Below are positions 1-8,628 of a stretch of DNA of 64,000 nt, one piece after another. The DNA lies in contig NZ_JBELMH010000009.1 of NCBI RefSeq assembly GCF_042096055.1, positions 1 to 64,000 on the forward strand, given 5' to 3'. Numbering within the stretch: the first letter of the stretch is position 1; each line of letters starts with the position of its first letter. The notes below the pieces were generated by a model. That model did not search any database and was not told the origin of the DNA. It saw only the letters and a list, made by a program, of their open reading frames with translations. Source of the DNA: Citreimonas sp042096055 (GTDB lineage: Bacteria; Pseudomonadota; Alphaproteobacteria; Rhodobacterales; Rhodobacteraceae). The translations under genes and the position numbers were made by a program.

Positions 1-2
1 CG

Positions 3-359
3 CAGGCGGCGATCGCGCAGAAGATCCGCGCCGACTTCGCCCGCCTGTTCCCGGCGTGGCAGGGCGCGCGCATCACGCATGAATGGGCGGGCCTCGTGTG
101 CCTGATGGCGCGGCTGACGCCCTTCGCGGGGCCGGTGCCGGAGCATCCGGGTCTGTTCGCCGCGCTCGGCTATCACGGCAACGGCGTCGCGATGGCCAGC
201 TACACGGGCGCGCTCATGGCGGACGTGGCGCAGGGCCGCGCGCCCCGGCGTCCCTGGCCGCGCCTCATGCAGGCCACCCCGGGGCGCTTTCCGTTGGGGC
301 CGTTCCGCCGCGCGGCGCTGTTGCCGGCCTACTGGCTGGGCGAGGCCTTCGACCTCTAG
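3..359 (+). CDS. FAD-dependent oxidoreductase of the DAO family, C-terminal part
   Basis: The 5' end lies outside the window; the frame is open from base 3 and about 118 residues are visible. The segments WAGLVCLMARLTPFAGPVPE and LGYHGNGVAMASYTGALMAD are typical of the C-terminal substrate/FAD part of DAO-type amine or amino-acid oxidases (the PuuB/OrdL-like group), where the GYHGNG-like stretch contacts the flavin. The substrate cannot be told from this fragment. Its TAG stop interlocks with the stop codon of the convergent transporter gene in the tetranucleotide CTAG. Confidence 0.75.
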   Translation, partial: QAAIAQKIRADFARLFPAWQGARITHEWAGLVCLMARLTPFAGPVPEHPGLFAALGYHGNGVAMASYTGALMADVAQGRAPRRPWPRLMQATPGRFPLGPFRRAALLPAYWLGEAFDL

Positions 360-1270
360 GCGTGCGGTGTCATGTTGGGGCGCGCCTTGCCGCGCTGCAG
401 GCCCAACGCCCTCTCGCGCCAGACGATGATGACGCCCGCCGCCATCACGATGACCGACCCCACGATCACGTTCGACCCCGGCACCTCGTCGAAGAAGGCC
501 ATGCCGAACAGGATCGCGAACAGGATCGAGGCATAGTCGAACGGCGCCAGCACCGCCGCCTCGGTCGTGCGGTAGGCCGAGGTCAGCAGGATCTGCGCCA
601 CGCCCCCGATGAGCCCGGTGCCGACCAGCATCAGGGCGACCTCGGCGCTCGGCATCGTCCAGCCGAACGGCAGGCTGAGCAGCGACAGCAGCGTCGCGGT
701 CAGCGAGAAGTAGAACACGATGGCCGAGGTCTCCTCGGTCGCGACCAGCCGGCGGATATGGATCTGCACCAGCGCCCGCAGCGCCGCCGAGGCCAGCACG
801 CAGATCACGCCAAGCGTCGCCGCGCCCTGAAGCTGGTCCAGCGTCAGCCGCGGCCACATCACGACCGCAACGCCCACCAGCCCCAGCGCCACCGCGCTCA
901 GCCGGAACAGACGCAACCGTTCGCCCAGAAGCGCCGCGGCGAACAGCACCGTCAGCATCGGCGAGGCGTAGCCCAGCGCGGTCACCTCGGGCAGCGGCAG
1001 CAGGCCCAGCGCGGCAAAGCCGAAGCCCATCGCCCCCACGCCGATCACGCCCCGCCAGACATGGCCCATCGGGCGCTGGACCTTCAGGCCGGTCCTCAGG
1101 TCACCCCGCATCGCCAGCCAGACGACGATGATCGGCAGCGCGAAGAGCGAACGGAAGAACACCGCCTGCCCCGGCGGCACGGCATCGGCATTGGCCTTCA
1201 CCAGTGCAGCCATGATGGTGAACAGGAAGACGGAGGACAGCTTCAGCGCAATCCCGCGCAGCGGAAACAT
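356..1270 (-). CDS. DMT-superfamily (EamA/RhaT-type) transporter
   Basis: A 304-residue inner-membrane protein made almost entirely of hydrophobic segments, about ten, in two similar halves. This is the usual build and length of EamA drug/metabolite exporters. The frame is open further upstream, but I start at the ATG giving MFPLRGIALKLSSVFLFTIM, because the extra 26 residues are polar and unlike the family N-terminus. The substrate is unknown. It may be the last gene of the ilvD-led minus-strand run, 120 bases after the preceding gene. Confidence 0.85.
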   Translation of the reverse strand: MFPLRGIALKLSSVFLFTIMAALVKANADAVPPGQAVFFRSLFALPIIVVWLAMRGDLRTGLKVQRPMGHVWRGVIGVGAMGFGFAALGLLPLPEVTALGYASPMLTVLFAAALLGERLRLFRLSAVALGLVGVAVVMWPRLTLDQLQGAATLGVICVLASAALRALVQIHIRRLVATEETSAIVFYFSLTATLLSLLSLPFGWTMPSAEVALMLVGTGLIGGVAQILLTSAYRTTEAAVLAPFDYASILFAILFGMAFFDEVPGSNVIVGSVIVMAAGVIIVWRERALGLQRGKARPNMTPHA

Positions 1271-1390
1271 CAAGGCCCCAGTTCGGACAGCGGTGGGCGC
1301 ACCGTGAACCGCGGCCACGGGAACGTCAACGCGATCCCACCCCGGCACGGGGGAGGGGCGGCGGTGACCCGAGTTTTCGGCCGGGGCGGC

Positions 1391-2005
1391 TCAGAACCCG
1401 GCACGGCGGTGGCGGCTTACGCCAAGGTCGGCGACCACGATCCGGCCGGGTTTCGGCGCGTCGAAGATCAAGTCCAGCCAGGCCGCCGAGACACGCCTTT
1501 CGCCCAGGTCCGAGCGGCCGAGGTCGAATTCCACCAGCAGCCGACCCTCTGCGCCGTCCGCAACGGGCATGCGCGTCATGGTGATCAGGTTCGGACCCGT
1601 GCGCAGGTTCAGCCGCGCCGAGACATGATGCGCACGGTCGTCAGTCAGGCGCAGGGCAAGGCAAAGGATGTCTTCGGCCGTCAGCGGCTGCGCCCTGTCC
1701 GGCGGAACATCGATCACCAGCGACAGGTACGACCCTGCGAATTGCGCGACCGAAATCTCCACCGAAGGCGTCAACTCCGCCGCGTCGCTACCCGACTGTG
1801 CCAGCGCGATGTCGGACAGCGGGCAATCGTGGAACAGCGTCAGGCCAGTGCCGAAGGCTGAGGGGCTGGTCGCGCCGGTCATGCGGGGTGCGTCGAGATG
1901 GCGCAGCCAGGCCTCGGGTCGCCACTGCGTCCACTGTGCGGCGGCAGCGCCATCGGCCGCGCGGCGCGGGACGCGTCGCCCCGGCAAACGCCAGCCGCCG
2001 ATCAT
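1391..2005 (-). CDS. Conserved hypothetical protein, DUF6478-like
   Basis: A 204-residue soluble protein with no signal peptide or membrane segment. The pattern GTGLTLFHDC, then SLVIDVPPD, then WLDLIFDAP and a C-terminal SRHRRAGF-like end matches what I recall of the DUF6478 family, found in Rhodobacterales; this assignment is from memory. No catalytic motif is evident and the function is unknown. It follows the 194-aa exported protein by 28 bases on the same strand, so the two are probably co-transcribed. Confidence 0.6.
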   Translation of the reverse strand: MIGGWRLPGRRVPRRAADGAAAAQWTQWRPEAWLRHLDAPRMTGATSPSAFGTGLTLFHDCPLSDIALAQSGSDAAELTPSVEISVAQFAGSYLSLVIDVPPDRAQPLTAEDILCLALRLTDDRAHHVSARLNLRTGPNLITMTRMPVADGAEGRLLVEFDLGRSDLGERRVSAAWLDLIFDAPKPGRIVVADLGVSRHRRAGF

Positions 2006-2033
2006 GCGGCCCCGTCCGACGCCGGCCAGGCCG

Positions 2034-2618
2034 TCACCGCGGCCCCATACGGTTCATCGCCTCGATCCCGGCGCGCAGTGACGCCAGGAACGCGGCTCCT
2101 CCGGCGTCCGCAAGCGTGCTGCCCTCTGGCGCATAGAGGGCCAGCCCGATCAGGTGCCCATTCTGCAGGAAGGCGCCGCGCCAGTGCCGCGCGTCGCCGT
2201 CGGGGATGGCGCTGCGTCCGCCGTCGGACAGGTGCACCAGCAACAGCCCGTCGAGGGTCTGTCCCTCGATCAGCGGCGCGCCGGCAAGTTCGGCCAGCGC
2301 GGCGGGTTCGGGCAGATCCCGCGCCGCGCCTCGCGGGCCCACGGTGACGCTGACGATGAGCGGTTCCACCGTCTCTTCCGGCTCTGCGCCGTCGTCGGTG
2401 TGGGTGCAGGGCGCGATCAGCACGAACCCCGAGAGGCCGTCGTCCCGGCGCGTCTGCCGGTCGATGCAGTAGCCCGGCGGCCCGGCGACGGCGATCTCGC
2501 CGCCTGCGAGCATCGTTCGCGTCAGCGGATAGACCCGGTCCGCCGTTTCGTCCTCTTCGCCGATGGCGGCGGTGGCAAGCACCGCGAGAAGGCAGACAAG
2601 ACGACGGACCGGGCGCAA
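2034..2618 (-). CDS. Exported protein of unknown function
   Basis: A 194-residue protein starting 5 bases after the ilvD stop. There is no ATG near the expected start. A TTG at 2618 gives MRPVRRLVCLLAVLATAAIG, a good cleavable signal peptide, and no upstream start is available after the ilvD stop, so I use the TTG. The mature part is acidic with two cysteines (YCIDRQ and APCTHT) that could form a disulfide, and ends in NRMGPR. I do not recognise the family. Tight linkage to ilvD suggests co-transcription, not a related function. Confidence 0.65.
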   Translation of the reverse strand: MRPVRRLVCLLAVLATAAIGEEDETADRVYPLTRTMLAGGEIAVAGPPGYCIDRQTRRDDGLSGFVLIAPCTHTDDGAEPEETVEPLIVSVTVGPRGAARDLPEPAALAELAGAPLIEGQTLDGLLLVHLSDGGRSAIPDGDARHWRGAFLQNGHLIGLALYAPEGSTLADAGGAAFLASLRAGIEAMNRMGPR

Positions 2619-2623
2619 CGCGG

Positions 2624-4387
2624 TTACAGGTCCATGTAGACGTGCTTCTCGGCCGCCCCACCGGGATGCGTCACCGCCCCCTTGTAGGTCTCGCCGACAA
2701 GCTGCGCGTACTTGTAGAGCGCACCCGACGCGTAGATCGTCTCGCGCGGGCCACCCCAGGCGGCGCGGCGGCGGTCGAGTTCCTCCTGGTCTAGGTCGAC
2801 CGACAGCGTGCCCTGCACGGCGTCGATGGTGATCATGTCGCCGTCCTTCAGCAGCGCGATCGGCCCGCCATGCGCGGCCTCGGGACCGACATGGCCCACG
2901 CAGAACCCGCGCGTGGCGCCCGAGAAGCGCCCGTCGGTGATCAGCGCGACTTTCTTGCCCATGCCCTGCCCCGAAAGCGCGGCTGTGGTCGACAGCATCT
3001 CGCGCATGCCGGGGCCGCCTGCGGGGCCCTCGTTGCGGATGACGATGACCTCGCCTTCCTCGTACTTGCGCGCCTTGACGGCGGCAAAGGCGTCCTCCTC
3101 GCATTCGAACACGCGCGCGGGGCCGGTGAAAACCTGGTCCTCGGCCTTGATGCCGGCGACCTTCACGATGGCACCCTGCGGCGCGAGGTTGCCCTTGAGG
3201 CCGACGACGCCGCCTGTCTTGGTGATCGGGTTCTCGATCGCGTGGATGACCTTGCCGTCCGCTTTGCGGGTGACCTTGTCCAGTTCCTCGCCGACGGAGT
3301 AGCCGCTGGCGGTCATGCAATCCTCGTGGATCAGGCCCGCCTTGCGAAGCTCGTTCATCACGACCGGCACGCCGCCCGCCTCGTAGAGGTCCATGGCCAC
3401 GAACTGGCCGCCCGGCTTGAGATCGACGAAGTAGGGCGTGTCGCGGAAGATCTCGCACACGTCGTCGAGGAAGAACTCGATCCCCGCCTCGTGCGCGATG
3501 GCGGGCATGTGCAAGCCGGCGTTGGTGCTGCCGCCGGTGCAGGCGACGACCCGCGCCGCGTTTTCCAGCGCCTTGCGGGTGACGATGTCGCGCGCGCGGA
3601 TGTTCTTCTCGAGCAGGTTCATCACCGCCTGGCCCGACGCCTCGCCGTACTGGTCGCGAGACTCGTACGGCGCCGGCATGCCGGAAGAGTTGAACAGCGC
3701 CAGCCCGATCGCCTCGGACACGCAGGCCATGGTGTTGGCCGTGAACTGGCCGCCGCATGCGCCCGCCGACGGGCACGCCACACGTTCGAGCATGTCGAGC
3801 GCCGCGTCGGACAACTGGTTGTTCTGGTGACGGCCCACGGCCTCGAACATGTCCTGCACGGTCAGGTCCCGGGTGCGGAAATCCTCGGGGATCTCGTCGA
3901 CCTGCGGGGCGCGGCCCGGCAGGATCGAGCCGCCGTAGATGAACACCGACGGCACGTTCAGCCGGACCATGGCCATCATCATGCCCGGCAGCGACTTGTC
4001 GCAGCCGGCGAGGCCGACGATCGCGTCGTAGCAATGACCGCGCATCGTCAGCTCGACCGTGTCGGCGATGGCCTCACGGCTCGCCAGCGAGGAGCGCATG
4101 CCCTCGTGGCCCATCGCGATGCCGTCGGTCACGGTGATCGTGGTGAATTCGCGCGGGGTTCCGTAGGCCTGCTTGACGCCGCCCTTGACCGCCTGCGCCT
4201 GCCGCGACAGCGCGATATTGCACGGCGCGGCCTCGTTCCAGCAGGTGGCGACGCCGACCAGGGGCTGGTGGATCTCGTCCTCGGTCATGCCCATGGCGTA
4301 GTAGTAGGACCGGTGCGGCGCCCGTTCGGGGCCCTCGGTCACGTAACGGCTGGGCAGCTTGGACTTGTCGAAGCGGCGTTTCAGCAT
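2624..4387 (-). CDS. ilvD: Dihydroxy-acid dehydratase
   Basis: 587 residues, close to the family norm. It dehydrates 2,3-dihydroxy-3-methyl-butanoate and -pentanoate to the 2-oxo acids in valine/isoleucine (and so leucine and pantothenate) synthesis, in the cytoplasm. Visible signatures are GCDKSLPGMMMA near residue 129 and CGGQFTANTM near 202, which with Cys56 supply the Fe-S cluster ligands, and the C-terminal ITDGRFSGATRG loop. The start ATG has GGGAGAG about 6 bases upstream, at the foot of a perfect hairpin in the leader. It is first of a likely run with the 194-aa exported protein and the DUF6478-like gene. Confidence 0.97.
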   Translation of the reverse strand: MLKRRFDKSKLPSRYVTEGPERAPHRSYYYAMGMTEDEIHQPLVGVATCWNEAAPCNIALSRQAQAVKGGVKQAYGTPREFTTITVTDGIAMGHEGMRSSLASREAIADTVELTMRGHCYDAIVGLAGCDKSLPGMMMAMVRLNVPSVFIYGGSILPGRAPQVDEIPEDFRTRDLTVQDMFEAVGRHQNNQLSDAALDMLERVACPSAGACGGQFTANTMACVSEAIGLALFNSSGMPAPYESRDQYGEASGQAVMNLLEKNIRARDIVTRKALENAARVVACTGGSTNAGLHMPAIAHEAGIEFFLDDVCEIFRDTPYFVDLKPGGQFVAMDLYEAGGVPVVMNELRKAGLIHEDCMTASGYSVGEELDKVTRKADGKVIHAIENPITKTGGVVGLKGNLAPQGAIVKVAGIKAEDQVFTGPARVFECEEDAFAAVKARKYEEGEVIVIRNEGPAGGPGMREMLSTTAALSGQGMGKKVALITDGRFSGATRGFCVGHVGPEAAHGGPIALLKDGDMITIDAVQGTLSVDLDQEELDRRRAAWGGPRETIYASGALYKYAQLVGETYKGAVTHPGGAAEKHVYMDL

Positions 4388-4399
4388 GGCGTTTCTCTC

Positions 4400-4422
4400 C
4401 CGGATCGCGTGTTCCGATCCGG
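4400..4422 (-). promoter_or_regulatory. Leader hairpin just upstream of ilvD
   Basis: A perfect inverted repeat with arms CCGGATCG and CGATCCGG around a 7-base loop. It ends about 12 bases before the ilvD start codon and touches the purine-rich Shine-Dalgarno stretch. No T-run follows, so it does not look like a terminator. It could modulate translation, or be the 3' end of the upstream GGDEF-EAL message. Confidence 0.4.
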
Positions 4423-4475
4423 CATAGCGAACGCCCCTGCACCGTTCAAGCGCGATGCCGTCGCGGTCCCGATGC

Positions 4476-7199
4476 TCATGCGGTGCTCTCCGAATGGCCT
4501 GCGGGAAGTGGGTCGTCGCCCGTCTGGCCGGGGCGGATCGTGCCGCGCTCCTCGACCATGTCCAGCAGTTCGACCACGTTCAGCGGTCGGGCGTAGTGAA
4601 AACCCTGCAGGGTGTTGCAACCCAGCTCGCGCAGGATCACAGCGTGCTCGGCGGTCTCGACCCCCTCGGCGGTGACCGAGATGCCGAAGGACCGGCCGAT
4701 GCCGACGATGTGGCGCACCAGATCGCGGGTCTTGGCCGAACTGATGATCGGGATGATCAGCCGCTGGTCAATCTTCATGGCATCGGGGTTGAGCTGCATC
4801 AGCCCCACCACCGATGCGTGCCCCGAGCCGAAATCGTCCACCTCGATCCGGTAGCCGCGGTCGCGCAGCCGGTCCACCTGGAGGCGAAAATTGCTCGACT
4901 GCTCCTCGACCAGCACGCTTTCGAGGATCTCGAAGGCAACGGTGGTGCTTTCGATGTCGTAGAGGTCTGCGACCGAGATCAGCACCGGATCCTCGATCTG
5001 CGCCGAGCCCACGTTGAACGAGATCTTCGGCAGCCCCTGACCGATGCGCTCCATCTCGGCGGCGGCGCGCAAGCCCTGGCGATAGATGATGCGGTCGATC
5101 TCGGGGACCAGGGCCAGCCGCGTCGCCATCGGCAGGAACTGATCGGGTGTCAGCACGCCGCGCTCGGGATGCTGCCAGCGCATCAGCACTTCGGCACCGA
5201 CGACACGTTCCGTCACCGCGTCGACCTGCGGTTGGAAGAGCGGCACGAATTCCTCGTTCTCGATGCCGCGCTCGATCTCGACCGACAGGCGTCGCTTGTC
5301 CTGAACGCCGGCGTGGATCTCGGGGGTGTAGAGGACGGTCTGGCTGCGGCCGTGCTCCTTGGCCTCGTAAAGGGCGGCGTCGGCGGCGACCAGCAGCTGC
5401 CGGTTGCTGATCAGCCCGTCCTCGGAACTGGCCACCCCGAAGCTGGCTCCGACGCGGCAGGTCTTGCCTTCGAACACCACGTCGCGGCGGATCGCCGATT
5501 GCAGCCGCTCGGCCAGCGCGACGCCGTCCTCGGCGCTGCGGCCGGGGCCGAGTGCGATGACGAACTCGTCGCCGCCGATGCGGCCGGCGAAGTCGGTCTC
5601 GTGGATCTCGGCGCACAGGGCGTCGCTGACGTGTTTCAGCACGTGGTCGCCGGCGGCGTGACCGTGGGTGTCGTTCACCGCCTTGAAGTGGTCCAGATCG
5701 ACGCGCACCAAGGTGCGGGCGCCGTCGTCGCTGCCGATCTCGGCCTCGAGCAAGCCATCGACGCTGCGCCGGTTGGGCAGGCCGGTCAGCGCGTCGTGCA
5801 GCGCGTGATGCTCGGTCTGGCGGCGGGCATCCTCGAGCCGCCGCTCGGCCAGCTTCTTGTGGGTCACGTCGGACGAGATCGCCACGTACCGATCGACCAC
5901 GCCATCCTCGCCGCTGAGCGGCGAAATCGACAGCGAGACCCAGTAGGGCTTGCCGTCGCGGCGGTAGTTCACCAGCTCCTCGCGCACCGGACGGGCCGAA
6001 GCGATCGCGGCCCGCAGGCGCGCGACCGTTTCCTCATCGGTGTCAGGCCCCTGCAGCAGGCGGCCGGGATGCCGGCCCAGCGCCTCTTCCTCGGCATAGC
6101 CGGTGAGCACGGAGAAGGCCGGGTTGTGCCAGATGATCCGCTGGTCGCGGTCGGTGACCAGGATCGCCTCGTGCGACATGGTGGCGATTTGCGCCAGTTC
6201 CGCCACCTCCTTCTGGCTGCGCGCCAGCTTCTGGCGCGACGCGGCCAGCGCCTCGTAAGGTTTCGAGATGACGCCGCGCCCGAAGACGACCATGCCGAGG
6301 AACGGCACGGCCATCCCCCAGACCACGACGAACAGCACGCTCTGCACCAGGTCCCAGCCCAGCGTGGCGATCTCCTCGTGGTTGGCCAGCCGCACCAGGC
6401 TGTAACCGGTGTCGCCGATCCGCGCGTGGATGGGGCTGGTCGACAGGTCGCGCCACTGTCCGATCATGCCCAGTTGAAAGTTCGACATGACGACCCAGTC
6501 GCTGTCGGAGAACGGCGCGGTCAGCCCGACCGAGGCCACCGTCGGCAGCTCGATCACCCGCTCGACGATCAGCACGCCCTCGACCAGTCCGCGCGAGGCG
6601 ATGGGCAGCACCACCAGCAGGTGCGCCATGCCATCGTCGTCGGACATCCGCAGGCGTACCGCCTCGGCCAAGGGCCGCTCGACGCTGAGCAGGCGGGCGG
6701 CGCTGTAGAACTCGATTGCCGAGAAGGCGGCCTTGCTCTCGCGCAGCATGAAGCCGGGCGAGCGCAGGATCGGCGTGCCCTTGTAGTCCAGGATCGCGTG
6801 GCGGACGTGTTTCTGGCCGTCGAGCTCGGCCAGCACGTCCTCGGCCTTGTAGGTCACGCGGTCGAAGCCCAGCACCAGCCGCGAGATCGACTCGTCGCTT
6901 TTCAGGTGAAGGATCGTCTCGACGACTTCGGCGATGCGCGCGTCGATCTCCCGCGCGCGGGCGGCCGCGCGTTCGGTCATCGCCTCGCGCTGCATCTGGT
7001 CGAGGAAGGGCTGCGCGCTGAAGCGCACGCCGAAACCCACGACGATGATCGCCGCGATGTAGCCCGCCAGCACGACCCACGTGAACCGCTTGCCCAGGAT
7101 CTTGCCGTCGGCCAGCCTCGACCGTGCCGCCGCGATCCGCGCGGGTCCACCGCTGCGGCGCGCGGCGCGTCCCCGGCGGTCGGCGACCGCCGAGGTCAT
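4476..7199 (-). CDS. Membrane PAS-GGDEF-EAL cyclic di-GMP protein
   Basis: 907 residues. A basic cytoplasmic N-terminus is followed by TM1 near 39-58, a periplasmic sensing region of about 210 residues, TM2 near 275-298, a PAS domain (about 330-450), GGDEF (about 475-640) and EAL (about 655-890). The cyclase motif is intact (GRIGGDEF). The residue expected to be the Arg of the RxxD inhibitory site is His (HETD), so product inhibition is probably lost. The phosphodiesterase residues look intact: EVLMRW, FNVGS, EILES, VDDFGSG, MKID, AEGVET, LQGFHY. The start ATG overlaps the stop of the upstream binding-protein gene (ATGA), which fixes the start and implies translational coupling. Confidence 0.93.
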   Translation of the reverse strand: MTSAVADRRGRAARRSGGPARIAAARSRLADGKILGKRFTWVVLAGYIAAIIVVGFGVRFSAQPFLDQMQREAMTERAAARAREIDARIAEVVETILHLKSDESISRLVLGFDRVTYKAEDVLAELDGQKHVRHAILDYKGTPILRSPGFMLRESKAAFSAIEFYSAARLLSVERPLAEAVRLRMSDDDGMAHLLVVLPIASRGLVEGVLIVERVIELPTVASVGLTAPFSDSDWVVMSNFQLGMIGQWRDLSTSPIHARIGDTGYSLVRLANHEEIATLGWDLVQSVLFVVVWGMAVPFLGMVVFGRGVISKPYEALAASRQKLARSQKEVAELAQIATMSHEAILVTDRDQRIIWHNPAFSVLTGYAEEEALGRHPGRLLQGPDTDEETVARLRAAIASARPVREELVNYRRDGKPYWVSLSISPLSGEDGVVDRYVAISSDVTHKKLAERRLEDARRQTEHHALHDALTGLPNRRSVDGLLEAEIGSDDGARTLVRVDLDHFKAVNDTHGHAAGDHVLKHVSDALCAEIHETDFAGRIGGDEFVIALGPGRSAEDGVALAERLQSAIRRDVVFEGKTCRVGASFGVASSEDGLISNRQLLVAADAALYEAKEHGRSQTVLYTPEIHAGVQDKRRLSVEIERGIENEEFVPLFQPQVDAVTERVVGAEVLMRWQHPERGVLTPDQFLPMATRLALVPEIDRIIYRQGLRAAAEMERIGQGLPKISFNVGSAQIEDPVLISVADLYDIESTTVAFEILESVLVEEQSSNFRLQVDRLRDRGYRIEVDDFGSGHASVVGLMQLNPDAMKIDQRLIIPIISSAKTRDLVRHIVGIGRSFGISVTAEGVETAEHAVILRELGCNTLQGFHYARPLNVVELLDMVEERGTIRPGQTGDDPLPAGHSESTA

Positions 7200-8482
7200 T
7201 CGTGCCCGGCCGACGCGACCGCGCCGGCCTCCGGCCCGCGCAGGCTTGGCCGCAGCCGGCCCAGCGCGTCGAAACGGCTCATGCACAAATCGTCACCGGT
7301 CAGCGCCTCGTGGCCGTCGGGGTTGTGCGGATGAAACGGCGAGAACGGCGCCTTGTAAGTCTTGATGAGGCCCTGCAGCGGCGCGTCCAGGTGATAGAAC
7401 GCCTGCCGGATCGCCGCTCGCCGCGCGGCGGGGAACGAATCGAACCCGGGCCTTTTGCGGGCGTCGTCGAGCGCCGCGATCAGCAGGGTCGCCACGTCGA
7501 ACCCGTGAAAGAACGCATGCGGAGCGGGCAGCCCGCCGTAATCGGGCACTGTGCCGCCGCTCTGGACGATCTCGGCCACGACGCGCGCCAGATCGCCCGC
7601 GATCGCCGCGTCGCGCAGCGCGCAGGAGCCGAGGATGCGCAGGTCGACGCGCGCGAGCGGCACGCGGATCTGCTCGAACAGGTCAACGTCACCGAAGATG
7701 CCCCAGTGCGAAAAGACCCGCGGCGGCCGGTCGGTCCGGGCCAGTTCCTGCAACAGGTTGGCCGCGTTGAAGGAGTCCGCGGCCAGCATCACGCAGTCCG
7801 CGTCGCTCATCTGCTGGACGACGCCGGCGGCCACCGCCTGCCCGGCCCCCTGCGGCATGCGCCAGACCCCCACCGGTGGCAGGCCCGCGAGCTCGAACTC
7901 GCGGCTCAGCGCCACGGCGTTTCCGATGCCCCAGGGCGTGTCGACCACAACCATCGCCGGTGCGCGACAGCCAGATCCCAGAGCCTGCCCCGCGAGGTAC
8001 GGCGCCGCGGTCTTGTCGTCGACCGCGACGCGGAACATCCAGTTGCGCGAGGTTGGCGCGCTGCGGGTGATCGGCGCGCTCGACGACCAGGGCAGCAGCA
8101 CCGGGATGCCCAGCGCGTTGATGTCGGCGTTATACGTCAGGTAAGGCGGCGACTGCATGCCGCCGATGACCGCGATCGCCAGCGGATCCGACGCCGCCGT
8201 GCGCATCGTGTCGACCGAGCGCCGCGAATTGCCCCGGTGGTCCTGCGTCAGGATCGCGATCTCGTCCGCCGCGCCGTGATGCTCGAGCGCGGCGCGCAGG
8301 CCCGCCTCGATCCCCCGCGCGACCGCCGGAGTGTGGGTAAAATCCGCGTCCAGATAGACCCGCCACCGCTCCTGCAGCGCCAGCGCCTCCCCCGCCAAAG
8401 CCACCAGACACACGAGGACGGCCGCGCCAAGCCCGGCCAGCCGGGCGCGCATGCGCCTGTCCGCGTGTCGTGGCATGTTCAT
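7196..8482 (-). CDS. Periplasmic substrate-binding protein (type I fold), partner of the c-di-GMP protein
   Basis: About 428 residues. The hydrophobic stretch RARLAGLGAAVLVCLVALAG is a signal peptide; ATGs at 8482, 8476 and 8452 are all possible starts, and the last gives the most classical signal sequence. The mature protein resembles extracellular ligand-binding receptors of the Leu/Ile/Val or urea type (AIAVIGGMQSPPYL, PVLLPWSSSAPIT, MVVVDTPWGIGNAVALSREF). No ABC permease or ATPase gene is nearby; the stop overlaps the start of the GGDEF-EAL gene. I infer that it feeds ligand information to that sensor and is not a transporter subunit. Confidence 0.8.
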   Translation of the reverse strand: MNMPRHADRRMRARLAGLGAAVLVCLVALAGEALALQERWRVYLDADFTHTPAVARGIEAGLRAALEHHGAADEIAILTQDHRGNSRRSVDTMRTAASDPLAIAVIGGMQSPPYLTYNADINALGIPVLLPWSSSAPITRSAPTSRNWMFRVAVDDKTAAPYLAGQALGSGCRAPAMVVVDTPWGIGNAVALSREFELAGLPPVGVWRMPQGAGQAVAAGVVQQMSDADCVMLAADSFNAANLLQELARTDRPPRVFSHWGIFGDVDLFEQIRVPLARVDLRILGSCALRDAAIAGDLARVVAEIVQSGGTVPDYGGLPAPHAFFHGFDVATLLIAALDDARKRPGFDSFPAARRAAIRQAFYHLDAPLQGLIKTYKAPFSPFHPHNPDGHEALTGDDLCMSRFDALGRLRPSLRGPEAGAVASAGHE

Positions 8483-8628
8483 TCGGGGAAACCCGTCCGC
8501 TGCCTCTAGATTGCGGGCACCGTACCGACCAACAGGCTTCAAAGTTGTTAATGCGCACGTTCCCGCCCGGATTGCATTCCTCCGTTGCGGGGCGTAAGTC
8601 CGGCCTGTCAGCCGCAGCAGGATCCCGC

